NCBI RefSeq assembly: GCF_009696375.1
Contig: NZ_VUMD01000019.1
Coordinates: forward strand, 1 to 64,000
DNA: 64,000 nucleotides
Direction of reading: 5' to 3'
Source of the DNA: Clostridium porci
GTDB taxonomy: Bacteria; Bacillota; Clostridia; Lachnospirales; Lachnospiraceae
How positions within the stretch are numbered: the first letter of the stretch is position 1; the number at the start of each line of letters is the position of its first letter. Made by a program: the position numbers and the translations under genes. Shown in pieces: positions 57,564 through 64,000 of the stretch. Below the pieces are notes generated by a model, which had not been told where the DNA came from, searched no databases, and saw nothing but the letters and a program-made list of their open reading frames with translations.

Positions 57564-58055
57564 TCATTGTAATGGATGCTCCCCTAAAAGTGAAGTTTGT
57601 AGACTGGTCGTTTCAAGCGCAGCATATATCTTCTGATAAACCTTTCGTGACGGTCTGCGATTGCCTTCTTCGATTTTATAGTAGTAGCTTGGTACAATCT
57701 CTATCCGTTCTGCAAAAGCCTTTTGCGACAGCCCCAGAGCCGTTCTAACGCTCTTTAGCACTTCGGTATAGGGTACGGCTAGGAAACGAGAGAAATCATC
57801 ATAGAGCAAGGACGCTTCAATTTCCAAAATATCTGCCAGTTTGACAGCTACATCATAGGGGATAGGCTGCTTTCCGTTTTCATACACCGTAACAGTCGCT
57901 GGTACAATATCCAGCTTTTCCGCCAACTGTCTTGTTGTCATCTGTTTTCGCTGACGGTAGTACTTGAGATTGTCGCTCGGTAAGTTGGTCTTTGGCTTTT
58001 CTTCAAAAGGTATCGTTAAATGGAGTAACAGCTTGCCCTGATAAAATTCACACAA
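57564..58055 (-). CDS. XRE-family regulator with two HTH domains
   Basis: 163 residues. HTH 1: YYRQRKQMTTRQLAEKLDIVPATVTVYENGKQPIPYDVAVKLADIL; HTH 2: VRTALGLSQKAFAERIEIVPSYYYKIEEGNRRPSRKVYQKI. A TTG start is assumed; no ribosome site is strong. Couples to tnpV and probably regulates the element. Confidence 0.8.
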   Translation of the reverse strand: MCEFYQGKLLLHLTIPFEEKPKTNLPSDNLKYYRQRKQMTTRQLAEKLDIVPATVTVYENGKQPIPYDVAVKLADILEIEASLLYDDFSRFLAVPYTEVLKSVRTALGLSQKAFAERIEIVPSYYYKIEEGNRRPSRKVYQKIYAALETTSLQTSLLGEHPLQ

Positions 58056-58159
58056 CGATGTGTGATTGAAAATACCATTGCAAAAACTATATGATATTTA
58101 CATCTCCATTTAGGTCAGTTTACAAGGAACTACACGCAGACCACGAAACGGGGGCTGCT

Positions 58160-58225
58160 GACAACAAATAAAGGCTGAATATCAAGCACCGGGGAAGTGC
58201 GAGATATTCAGCCTGTTTTGTTGTC
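58160..58225. repeat. Large compound hairpin
   Basis: Three stacked stems: GACAACAA/TTGTTGTC, AGGCTGAATATC/GATATTCAGCCT and GCAC/GTGC, with small asymmetric bulges. Possible bidirectional terminator or recombination structure between the tnpV unit and the transfer origin. Confidence 0.65.
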
Positions 58226-58260
58226 CGGGGTTTCCAAAGGGGCTTGCCCCTTGGCACACG

Positions 58261-58290
58261 ACTTTGCTTGCAAAGTGTAGTGTGTTATAC
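58261..58290 (+). other. oriT of MobV (pMV158-like) type
   Basis: Palindrome ACTTTGC-TT-GCAAAGT followed by TAGTGTGTTATAC (58278-58290), the core of the pMV158/MobV nick region, in which cleavage falls after TAGTGTG, i.e. between 58284 and 58285. A MobV relaxase is encoded 4.3 kb away on the same strand. Assignment rests on motif match. Confidence 0.75.
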
Positions 58291-58458
58291 GCTCTGTCGG
58301 CATCGGTGCGAAAATGCGGGTGCCGCTGGGTCGGGCAAGCACATTTGAAGAAGCAGGAAAACAGGGCTGTGATTGCGTGGCGTGGAGCCGCAAGCGCAAG
58401 ACTGGTTTCATCAGCAGACAGGGCGTATATGAAAGCCCCCGTCCCTCGTCCCACGCCA

Positions 58459-58480
58459 GACTTCGGGACAAAATGTCCCG
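58459..58480. repeat. TTCGGGACA palindrome, copy 1
   Basis: Perfect arms TTCGGGACA and TGTCCCGAA around AAA. The identical palindrome recurs at about 61436-61456 while flanking sequence differs. Confidence 0.8.
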
Positions 58481-58662
58481 AACTTGTGGACACACTCACG
58501 AAAAAGCAGACGGATTTTTCTCTTAAAATTGCAATGGGCGGGAAGCCATTTTAGGGCTTTCCCGCCTTGATAACCGCAGAGCAAGGCCGGGCGGGGCGTT
58601 CAATGGCGGCGCACTTGTGCGCCGTTCATCTTGACCGTTGACCGGTTCGTCTGGCTTTGCTA

Positions 58663-59334
58663 TTATGTGATATGATCATTTTTCGTTTTATAATCCCTGA
58701 TCCAATCAATTAAATGCGAAGAAACTGTTACCGTAATCAATGAGAAAATAATCTTAGTTAGAGGAATATAGGTTACGGACAATACTAACACAACGACATC
58801 CGTAAATAAATATGAACGAGATAGCTTCCAATGTAGTGCATGGGAAATCGCAAGTGCCAGTGCGTCATCACCACCACTTGAACCACCTTGTTTGACAATT
58901 ATTCCAACTCCGACACCAACAAAAATCCCTCCCAAAATTGCGGCTATCAATGGATAGGATGACAAATCTGAGAGCATAGGAGGGAACTGCTCCCAAATTT
59001 TATAAAACCCCGATATAAATATCGTTGAAATTATTGATAGTTTAATGAAATTCGTCCCCAAAAACTTAAAAGCCAATGCATAGCAAGCTATATCCAACAC
59101 AGGCGTAATATAAGCCGGGGAAATATTAAGCCAATGTTCAATCAGAAGCATTAGGCCAATGACGCCGCCTTCCGTGATATTTGTACGCTGGTGAATATTA
59201 TGAATGCCAAAAGTGCAAATCATAGCGCCTAACATAAGCAATAAGATTTTCCTGAATGTTATTCCTTCCTTAAGTTTATTCCAAAGCCCGATCAGATGAC
59301 TGTTCAATCCAGCACTCCCCCTTGGTTTCCTCAT
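58663..59334 (-). CDS. YitT-family membrane protein
   Basis: 223 residues, about five to six membrane helices, with the family's NITEGGVIGLMLLIEHWLNISPAY and VKQGGSSGGDDALALAISH motifs. The C-terminal DUF2179 domain of classical YitT proteins is absent. Transport role presumed, substrate unknown. Driven from a MerR-type promoter shared with the divergent regulator; likely cargo of the element. Confidence 0.88.
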   Translation of the reverse strand: MRKPRGSAGLNSHLIGLWNKLKEGITFRKILLLMLGAMICTFGIHNIHQRTNITEGGVIGLMLLIEHWLNISPAYITPVLDIACYALAFKFLGTNFIKLSIISTIFISGFYKIWEQFPPMLSDLSSYPLIAAILGGIFVGVGVGIIVKQGGSSGGDDALALAISHALHWKLSRSYLFTDVVVLVLSVTYIPLTKIIFSLITVTVSSHLIDWIRDYKTKNDHIT

Positions 59335-59348
59335 AGTGTTATGCTATA

Positions 59349-59379
59349 ATCATAAACTGTATAGTAACTATAAGGTCAA
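59349..59379 (-). promoter_or_regulatory. MerR-type promoter with 19-bp spacer and palindrome
   Basis: Minus strand: TTGACC (59379-59374), 19-base spacer, TATGAT (59354-59349). The palindrome TATAGT-A-ACTATA (59360-59372) fills the spacer. Drives the YitT-like gene; nine bases from the divergent regulator's ATG. Confidence 0.82.
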
Positions 59380-59388
59380 GGGGGCATT

Positions 59389-60210
59389 ATGAAAAATTTA
59401 TTTTCTATTGGAGAGGTGTCCAAGCAACAAAACATTTCCAGGCAAACCCTAATTTTTTATGATAAAATAGGCCTATTTTGTCCGGCATATACTGACCCTA
59501 ATAATGGCTATCGCTATTACAGCGCAAATCAGCTCGATTATTTGGATACCATTTGCATTATGAAAAGAATTGGCTTTTCGCTGGAAGAAATCAAAACATA
59601 TATGAAAAGCTATACGATTAACAACTCCATTCTTACTTTGAGAAAGCAACTTACTGTAATTAACAATCAAATTGAAGAACTTCAAATGATAAAAAGCCGA
59701 GTTGAACATCGCTGTTCCGAGTTAGAGTGTGCGGTATCTATACACGAAAACAGCGATATTGTTACAGTCGAAAATGTGAAACAGCACTATATTTTGTTAC
59801 ACAAGGTTCGTGCGCCACATTCTCTGGAACAAGTGAGTATTGCCACAAAGGAATGCTTCGTTCGCTCTTTCAAAGAAGGACTTCCCATTTTCTTTCAAAG
59901 TGGAGCAATCGTGCCTTATGAGCGTATTCAGCAAAAAAGGTATACCGAAGCGTCTTTTGTTTTTTTGCCAATCGAAAAAACAAGTAATGTAAAAGGAATT
60001 ATGGAATTGCCCGCAGGTCGGTGTGTCTGCACTTACCATACCGGAGATTATCTCTCCATTGGCAGTTCCTATGAAAGAATTTTAGCCTATTGCAAGAAAG
60101 AGAATTTACAAATCCGCTCTGATTCCTATGAGTTTGCAATAAATGATTATTTGTCCACCAGGGATGAAAAAGAATATATTACCAAAATTCAGTTTTATGT
60201 GTGGGGGTAA
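59389..60210 (+). CDS. MerR-family regulator with effector-binding domain
   Basis: 273 residues. MerR HTH (SIGEVSKQQNISRQTLIFYDKIGLFCPAYTDPNNGYRYYSANQLDYLDTICIMKRIGFSLEEIKTYM), a connecting coiled coil, then a GyrI/BmrR-like effector domain (LPIEKTSNVKGIMELPAGRCVCTYHTGDYLSIGSSYERILAYCKKENLQI). This is the BmrR/multidrug-sensing architecture. Probably activates the divergent membrane-protein gene on binding a small hydrophobic ligand. ATG after AAGGGGG. Confidence 0.9.
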   Translation: MKNLFSIGEVSKQQNISRQTLIFYDKIGLFCPAYTDPNNGYRYYSANQLDYLDTICIMKRIGFSLEEIKTYMKSYTINNSILTLRKQLTVINNQIEELQMIKSRVEHRCSELECAVSIHENSDIVTVENVKQHYILLHKVRAPHSLEQVSIATKECFVRSFKEGLPIFFQSGAIVPYERIQQKRYTEASFVFLPIEKTSNVKGIMELPAGRCVCTYHTGDYLSIGSSYERILAYCKKENLQIRSDSYEFAINDYLSTRDEKEYITKIQFYVWG

Positions 60211-60373
60211 TGACTCGGAATGGTGTAGGGTGATTGCCTTTGCTCTTCTATCGCTTATTTGATATTTGGTGGATAGTCGAATGGATGAAGCGGAGAATGC
60301 CGGAGAGCGGTAATGAATTGCGAAAATAGTTTTGAACGTGTAACACTCTGAAAAGATTGGTTTATGACACAGA

Positions 60374-60420
60374 ACAGGCGGGAGAGCCATCGTAGGTTCT
60401 CCCGCCTGTCTTAGTTTTTC
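60374..60420 (+). terminator. Terminator after the MerR-effector gene
   Basis: Twelve-bp stem ACAGGCGGGAGA/TCTCCCGCCTGT with a CC/GG inner pair and a 6-base loop, followed by CTTAGTTTTTC; convergent genes meet here. Confidence 0.8.
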
Positions 60421-61214
60421 TTTCCTCTCCGTGGTATGTGCGACTTCATAAACTCCGATTTGGAGCCTATTCGTATCAGCCACTGCTTTTCTTCTTCCGT
60501 CAAGCGGTGATAGGGGATGCGGTTTTGCTTGCAGTAAATCAGAAGCCATTGTTCCAAACGGCTCCCATTGAAATTTGCCACCTCGTCCAAATCCTTTTTC
60601 AGTTCGGCGGCAACGGATTTCTCCGGCGCACTCTCCGCCCGCCCCTTGTGGGCTTCCTTTATGTCCTCCATGATGCCATCTATATCGTCATGTACCCGGC
60701 GGCTGAAATATTCGCCCTCCTGCACATGTATTGCATTCAGCAGATAGGCGGTCTTGTCATGCTCCCCCGGCTGGTACTTCTCCATGATTTCCGCCCTCGC
60801 CACATCAACCCATGCATTCAGATTTTGGATTTGCCCGGTAGCGATACCGTTCACATAGATTTCAATATCCGCCAGCAGTTTCACAAAATCCCTATGCGTA
60901 GCTAACTCGCAGAACAGGGCTGTATCAATCCGCCCGTTTTTCAACAGGGCAATCAACCCGTCACTCAAATGTAGGTCTGCAAGATCGGCGTTTGGGTGGT
61001 TTTTTGTTTCGGTCAATCCCAGCAGATAGTCGGCGGTCACGCCGTAAAACTTCGACAGCTTGATAAGGGCGTAGTGGCTGATGTCCTTATACTCGTCCGC
61101 TTCATAGCTGCCCAGCGCAGACTTGGAGAGGTGCGTCTGCTCCGCAAGCTGTTCCAGCGTCAAGCCACGCTCCACACGCAGGTCTTTTAGGCGTTCTTGA
61201 ATGGTTAAGGCCAC
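60411..61214 (-). CDS. XRE-family regulator of the mobile element
   Basis: 267 residues. N-terminal HTH (IQERLKDLRVERGLTLEQLAEQTHLSKSALGSYEADEYKDISHYALIKLSKFYGVTADYLLGLT) and a long C-terminal domain seen in Tn1549/Tn4451-type elements. GTG start with AAGGGGGG eight bases upstream. Likely controls the divergent mobilization genes. Confidence 0.87.
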   Translation of the reverse strand: MALTIQERLKDLRVERGLTLEQLAEQTHLSKSALGSYEADEYKDISHYALIKLSKFYGVTADYLLGLTETKNHPNADLADLHLSDGLIALLKNGRIDTALFCELATHRDFVKLLADIEIYVNGIATGQIQNLNAWVDVARAEIMEKYQPGEHDKTAYLLNAIHVQEGEYFSRRVHDDIDGIMEDIKEAHKGRAESAPEKSVAAELKKDLDEVANFNGSRLEQWLLIYCKQNRIPYHRLTEEEKQWLIRIGSKSEFMKSHIPRRGKKN

Positions 61215-61547
61215 TATCAAGCCCCCCTTTTCTCTAAGATAATCCCATTTTATCACAATTCCGAAAGCGTGGAAATAGTGAGTTTTCCGGGCTGATTTCC
61301 GACCTTATGGATATACGGGGCGGGCGGTCTTTTAGGTGTAGACTTAGGGTAGTTCATCGATGAACTGCACCTTGAAAAATGAATAACCGTCCGAAAAGGA
61401 ATACCCCGGCAGGGGAAGCACCGCAACGAGCCACTTCGGGACAAAATGTCCCGAAGTCCGGGGAGCGTGCCAACGCTGGAACACGCCGCAGGAATGGGGC
61501 AGGAAGCCTTTTCGGGGAGAACGGCAAAGGAAAAATGGAGGGAACAC
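61215..61547. other. Intergenic region with TTCGGGACA palindrome copy 2
   Basis: Between the XRE repressor and the VLP gene. Holds the second perfect TTCGGGACA-AAA-TGTCCCGAA palindrome at about 61436-61456. Likely contains divergent promoters, but I cannot pin one down. Confidence 0.5.
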
Positions 61548-61961
61548 ATGAGAGAGAACCCATATAAACGACTGCCGCCCATAGAGCGCAGGCAGGACGG
61601 TTCCCTTTACCGCATGACACCGGCACAGAGGAAACAGGCAAACGCCCTGATCCGTCGGGAGTGCTGCTGTTATGAGGACGGGAACTGTATGCTCCTTGAC
61701 GATGGGGACACCCACACCTGCCCCCAGACCATTTCTTTCTCGGTCTGCTGTAAGTGGTTCCGCTGGTCGGTCTTGCCGCAAATCGGAACGCTGGAAGCGG
61801 AGATTTTCCGGGATAAGGAGCTAAAACGCTGTGCGGTCTGCGGCGGGGTGTTCGTCCCAAAGTCCAACCGGGCGAAATACTGCCCCGACTGCGCCGCCGG
61901 AGTTCACAGGCGGCAGAAAACAGAAAGTGAACGGAAAAGGAGGTCTACTGTGGACAGTTAG
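61548..61961 (+). CDS. Cysteine-rich VLP-type protein
   Basis: 137 residues (RLPPIERRQDGSLYRMTPAQRKQANALIRRECCCYEDGNCMLLDDGDTHTCPQTISFSVCCKWFRWSVLP), then a C-x-x-C...C-x-x-C zinc finger (CAVCGGVF, KYCPDCA). Family typical of mobilizable elements next to repA and mob genes; function unknown. ATG after GGAGGG. Confidence 0.82.
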   Translation: MRENPYKRLPPIERRQDGSLYRMTPAQRKQANALIRRECCCYEDGNCMLLDDGDTHTCPQTISFSVCCKWFRWSVLPQIGTLEAEIFRDKELKRCAVCGGVFVPKSNRAKYCPDCAAGVHRRQKTESERKRRSTVDS

Positions 61962-62005
61962 GGGCTGAAAAGTCCTTGATTTACAATGCTTTACAAGCAC
62001 AGAAC

Positions 62006-62041
62006 AAGGGCAGGTAATAGAAACTACCGTCTGCCCCAGGA
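62006..62041. repeat. Hairpin upstream of the RepA-like gene
   Basis: Stem GGGCAGGTA/TACC-gt-CTGCCC with a 7-base loop, in the leader of the next gene. Could mask or expose its translation start, which lacks an evident ribosome site. Confidence 0.45.
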
Positions 62042-62072
62042 AACGGGCTTCTAACCGTCCACAAAACACGAT

Positions 62073-62468
62073 ATGACAAACACCATTTATATCCATCAGC
62101 CGGAAAAGACGGTCAGCTTTATCCGGCTTCCCAATTTCCTTTTTGAAGCCCCCACATTCACACCCCTGTCCAACGAAGCAAAGGTACTGTATGCCTTTAT
62201 CCTGCGCCGAACAGACCTGTCCCGGAAAAACAGCTGGGCAGACGAATACGGGCGCATTTACCTCTACTATCCCATCAACGAGGTGGTGGAACTGCTCCAC
62301 TGCGGACGGCAGAAAGCCGTCAACACCCTGCGGGAATTGCAGTATGCGGAGTTGATTGACATTAGGAAGCAGGGCTGTGGAAAACCCAACCGCATTTACC
62401 CAAAATCCTATGAAGCGGTTCCAAACACCGACTTCAAGAAATCCGATTATGGTACGCCGGAGGGCTGA
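62073..62468 (+). CDS. RepA-N-like replication initiator (short form)
   Basis: 131 residues. RepA_N-type winged helix: FIRLPNFLFEAPTFTPLSNEAKVLYAFILRRTDLSRKN, then INEVVELLHCGRQKAVNTLRELQYAELI. Much shorter than full RepA proteins (about 280-350 residues), so it may be only the DNA-binding part. Lies between VLP and mob genes, suggesting that the element can replicate in excised form. Confidence 0.82.
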   Translation: MTNTIYIHQPEKTVSFIRLPNFLFEAPTFTPLSNEAKVLYAFILRRTDLSRKNSWADEYGRIYLYYPINEVVELLHCGRQKAVNTLRELQYAELIDIRKQGCGKPNRIYPKSYEAVPNTDFKKSDYGTPEG

Positions 62469-62652
62469 AAACCGCACTCGATAAGTACGATAATCAATCC
62501 TCTTGAAGTACGAAAACCGGACGGTATATAGAAATACAGAGCTAAAAACGATTTATTTATATCTTATCCATTCCTATCCTATCTGAGATATTTTCAGCGG
62601 GATTTTCCTGTGGAAAAGTCCCGGAAAGGAACGGAATGGGGAAAGGAGTTTC

Positions 62653-63594
62653 ATGGCACAACACGCAATCTTGCGATTTGAAAAGCACAAGGGCAATCCG
62701 GCAAGACCGCTGGAAGCCCATCACGAACGGCAAAAGGAACAGTACACCAGCAATCCCGACATTGACACCAGCCGGAGCAAGTACAATTTCCACATCGTCA
62801 AGCCGGAGGGCAGATACTACCACTTCATTCAAAAACGCATTGAACAGGCAGGCTGCCGCACCCGCAGGGACAGCACCCGGTTTGTGGATACGCTGATTAC
62901 CGCCAGCCCGGAGTTTTTTAGGAAGAAGTCCCCAAAGGAGATACAGGAATTTTTCCAGAGGGCGGCTGATTTCTTAATCGGGCGGGTAGGGAAAGAAAAT
63001 ATCGTATCGGCGGTGGTACACATGGACGAGAAAACGCCCCACCTGCATTTGGTCTTTGTCCCGCTGACGGAGGACAACCGCCTGTGTGCAAAAGAAATCA
63101 TCGGGAACAGAGCCAACCTCACAAAATGGCAGGACGATTTTCACGCCTATATGGTGGAGAAATATCCTGACTTGGAGCGTGGGGAGAGTGCCAGCAAGAC
63201 AGGCAGGAAGCATATCCCCACCCGCCTGTTCAAACAGGCGGTCAATCTCTCCAAACAGGCAAAAGCCATTGAAGCCACGCTGGACGGTATTACCCCGTTC
63301 AATGCCGGAAAGAAGAAAGAGGAAGCCCTCTCCCTGCTGAAAAAGTGGTTCCCGCAGATGGAGAACTTCTCCGGGCAGCTCAAAAAATACAAGGTCACGA
63401 TAAACGACCTTTTAGCAGAAAATGAAAAACTGGAAGCCAGAGCCAAAGCCAGCGAGCAAGGCAAGATGAAAGATACGATGGAACGGGCAAAGCTGGAAAG
63501 CGAATTGAAAGACATTCAGCAGCTGGTTGACCGTATCCCGCCGGAGGTGCTGGCAGAACTGAAACGGCAACAGCGGCACACAAAGGAACGGTGA
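62653..63594 (+). CDS. MobV-family relaxase (plasmid recombination enzyme)
   Basis: 313 residues; nicks oriT and pilots transfer. N-terminal motif I (LRFEKHKGN), and the HUH metal motif HMDEKTPHLHLVFVPL. C-terminal coiled coil (KVTINDLLAENEKLEARAKASEQGKMKDTMERAKLESELKDI). Shorter than pMV158 MobM (494) but with all N-terminal motifs. ATG after AAAGGAG. TnpZ of Tn4451 is the closest named analogue. Confidence 0.92.
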   Translation: MAQHAILRFEKHKGNPARPLEAHHERQKEQYTSNPDIDTSRSKYNFHIVKPEGRYYHFIQKRIEQAGCRTRRDSTRFVDTLITASPEFFRKKSPKEIQEFFQRAADFLIGRVGKENIVSAVVHMDEKTPHLHLVFVPLTEDNRLCAKEIIGNRANLTKWQDDFHAYMVEKYPDLERGESASKTGRKHIPTRLFKQAVNLSKQAKAIEATLDGITPFNAGKKKEEALSLLKKWFPQMENFSGQLKKYKVTINDLLAENEKLEARAKASEQGKMKDTMERAKLESELKDIQQLVDRIPPEVLAELKRQQRHTKER

Positions 63595-63664
63595 TTGATG
63601 ACAGAAAACATTTCACGCCGCAGCATGGTGGCACTGCACTTTGAAAATTAAATACGGAGGTACT

Positions 63665-63856
63665 ATGGAGCATATCAGATACAAGAAAGAAACCGAAGTC
63701 GTGACTTTTCAGGGAAAGGAAATCACGCTGGAAAATCTCTCCCCGGTGTTCACGCCGGAGCAGGAAGCGGCAAAACGCCGGGAGCTGGAACAGCAGCTTT
63801 ATGAGGTATTCCGCAAGTATGCCGACAAACGGCAGAGTGAGGAAGCCGGGGCATAA
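63665..63856 (+). CDS. Small protein between mob and tnpX
   Basis: 63 residues (MEHIRYKKETEVVTFQGKEI, TPEQEAAKRRELEQQLYEVFRKYADKR). ATG directly after GGAGGT. Helical C-terminal half. Common as a short ORF before large recombinases of these elements; role unknown. Confidence 0.75.
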   Translation: MEHIRYKKETEVVTFQGKEITLENLSPVFTPEQEAAKRRELEQQLYEVFRKYADKRQSEEAGA

Positions 63857-63882
63857 GGTTTTCCAAAGACATCGTTGATTTG

Positions 63883-63933
63883 CGGGGCTGCTGACGGTAT
63901 AATAAAGGTGTCAGCAGCTCCGTTTCTTTTTTA
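63883..63933 (+). terminator. Terminator between the mob unit and tnpX
   Basis: Stem GGGCTGCTGAC/GTCAGCAGCTCC with a loop of about 15 bases, then GTTTCTTTTTT. Ends 17 bases before the recombinase ATG, so it separates the two units or attenuates tnpX. Confidence 0.7.
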
Positions 63934-63950
63934 AGAAAAGGAGCGACAAT

Positions 63951-64000
63951 ATGAACAATCGAATAGACGCAATCTATGCAAGACAATCGGTAGACAAAAA
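63951..64000 (+). CDS. TnpX-like large serine recombinase, 5' end only
   Basis: MNNRIDAIYARQSVDKK: the start of a resolvase domain with the catalytic Ser in YARQS. AAAAGGAG precedes the ATG. The gene runs off the window. Position after mob and the small ORF matches the excision/integration recombinase of a Tn4451-type element. Confidence 0.85.
   Translation, partial: MNNRIDAIYARQSVDK

Larger units (their letters stand above)
58226..58662. other. Non-coding transfer-region DNA
   Basis: GC-rich stretch with overlapping spurious frames on both strands. Contains the oriT core, one copy of the TTCGGGACA palindrome and a GGCGCAC/GTGCGCC hairpin near 58597-58614. Confidence 0.55.

Noticed and set aside
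58182-58554. Overlapping ORFs on both strands in the oriT region
   Set aside because: GC-rich non-coding transfer DNA; no ribosome sites and no recognisable domains.
61253-61860. Minus-strand ORFs opposite the VLP gene
   Set aside because: Mirror frames of the VLP gene and its leader; the plus-strand gene has a good ribosome site and a zinc-finger motif.

Overview
The window reads as part of a Lachnospiraceae-type (Clostridium cluster XIVa) chromosome. The evidence is Firmicutes gene order (rimP-nusA-ylxR-ylxQ-infB-rbfA-nrnA-truB-ribF-rpsO-pnp), a HydF hydrogenase maturase (anaerobe), carbohydrate ABC transport without its own ATPase, strong AGGAGG ribosome sites, and gut-Firmicute mobile elements with large serine recombinases. 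This assignment is inferred from gene content only.

Bases 1-33.9 kb are ordinary core genome, mostly on the minus strand. They hold a two-component system (0.3-2.6 kb), a sugar ABC importer with a divergent AraC regulator and sulfatase (3.4-9.4 kb), a cobalamin adenosyltransferase and UvrD helicase (9.4-11.8 kb) and gltX. The translation/RNA-processing cluster (13.5-25 kb) has an infB whose N-terminus carries about nine 13-residue repeats. Then come nagA, hydF, a CyuA-like desulfidase with a symporter broken by an in-frame amber codon, a divergent LysR, ilvC, ilvN/H and a HAD phosphatase. Many promoters are legible, often with a 17-bp spacer and an extended TG -10.

From 34.2 kb to the end the window is accessory DNA built from nested or decayed mobile elements. 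34.2-38.5 kb holds a frameshifted SDR gene with a MerR regulator and a graveyard of transposon genes: two truncated large serine recombinases, a 5' fragment of an HTH gene and a sigma-like ORF. 39-44 kb is a compact cargo operon (HTH, response regulator, kinase, ABC ATPase, FtsX-like permease). 44.7-47 kb has an IS200-like remnant and a full-length large serine recombinase.

47.07-48.35 kb has no credible gene. It is an array of at least a dozen imperfect palindromes that share a layout (outer ACTT/AAGT, inner CAA-n-TTG, one-base centre). Their arms differ from copy to copy yet remain self-complementary. It lies between the recombinase and a defence island: a Gabija-like pair (GajA-type OLD nuclease and GajB-type helicase), a BcgI-like type IIB restriction-modification pair, and an AAA ATPase with DUF4143.

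57-64 kb looks like an integrated mobilizable element of Tn4451 style: TnpV, XRE regulators, a MobV-type oriT, a YitT-family membrane protein with a divergent MerR regulator, a cysteine-rich VLP-type protein, a RepA-like protein, a MobV relaxase and the start of a TnpX-like recombinase cut by the window edge. The array at 47-48 kb is the strongest candidate for something undescribed. Its function cannot be decided from sequence alone.
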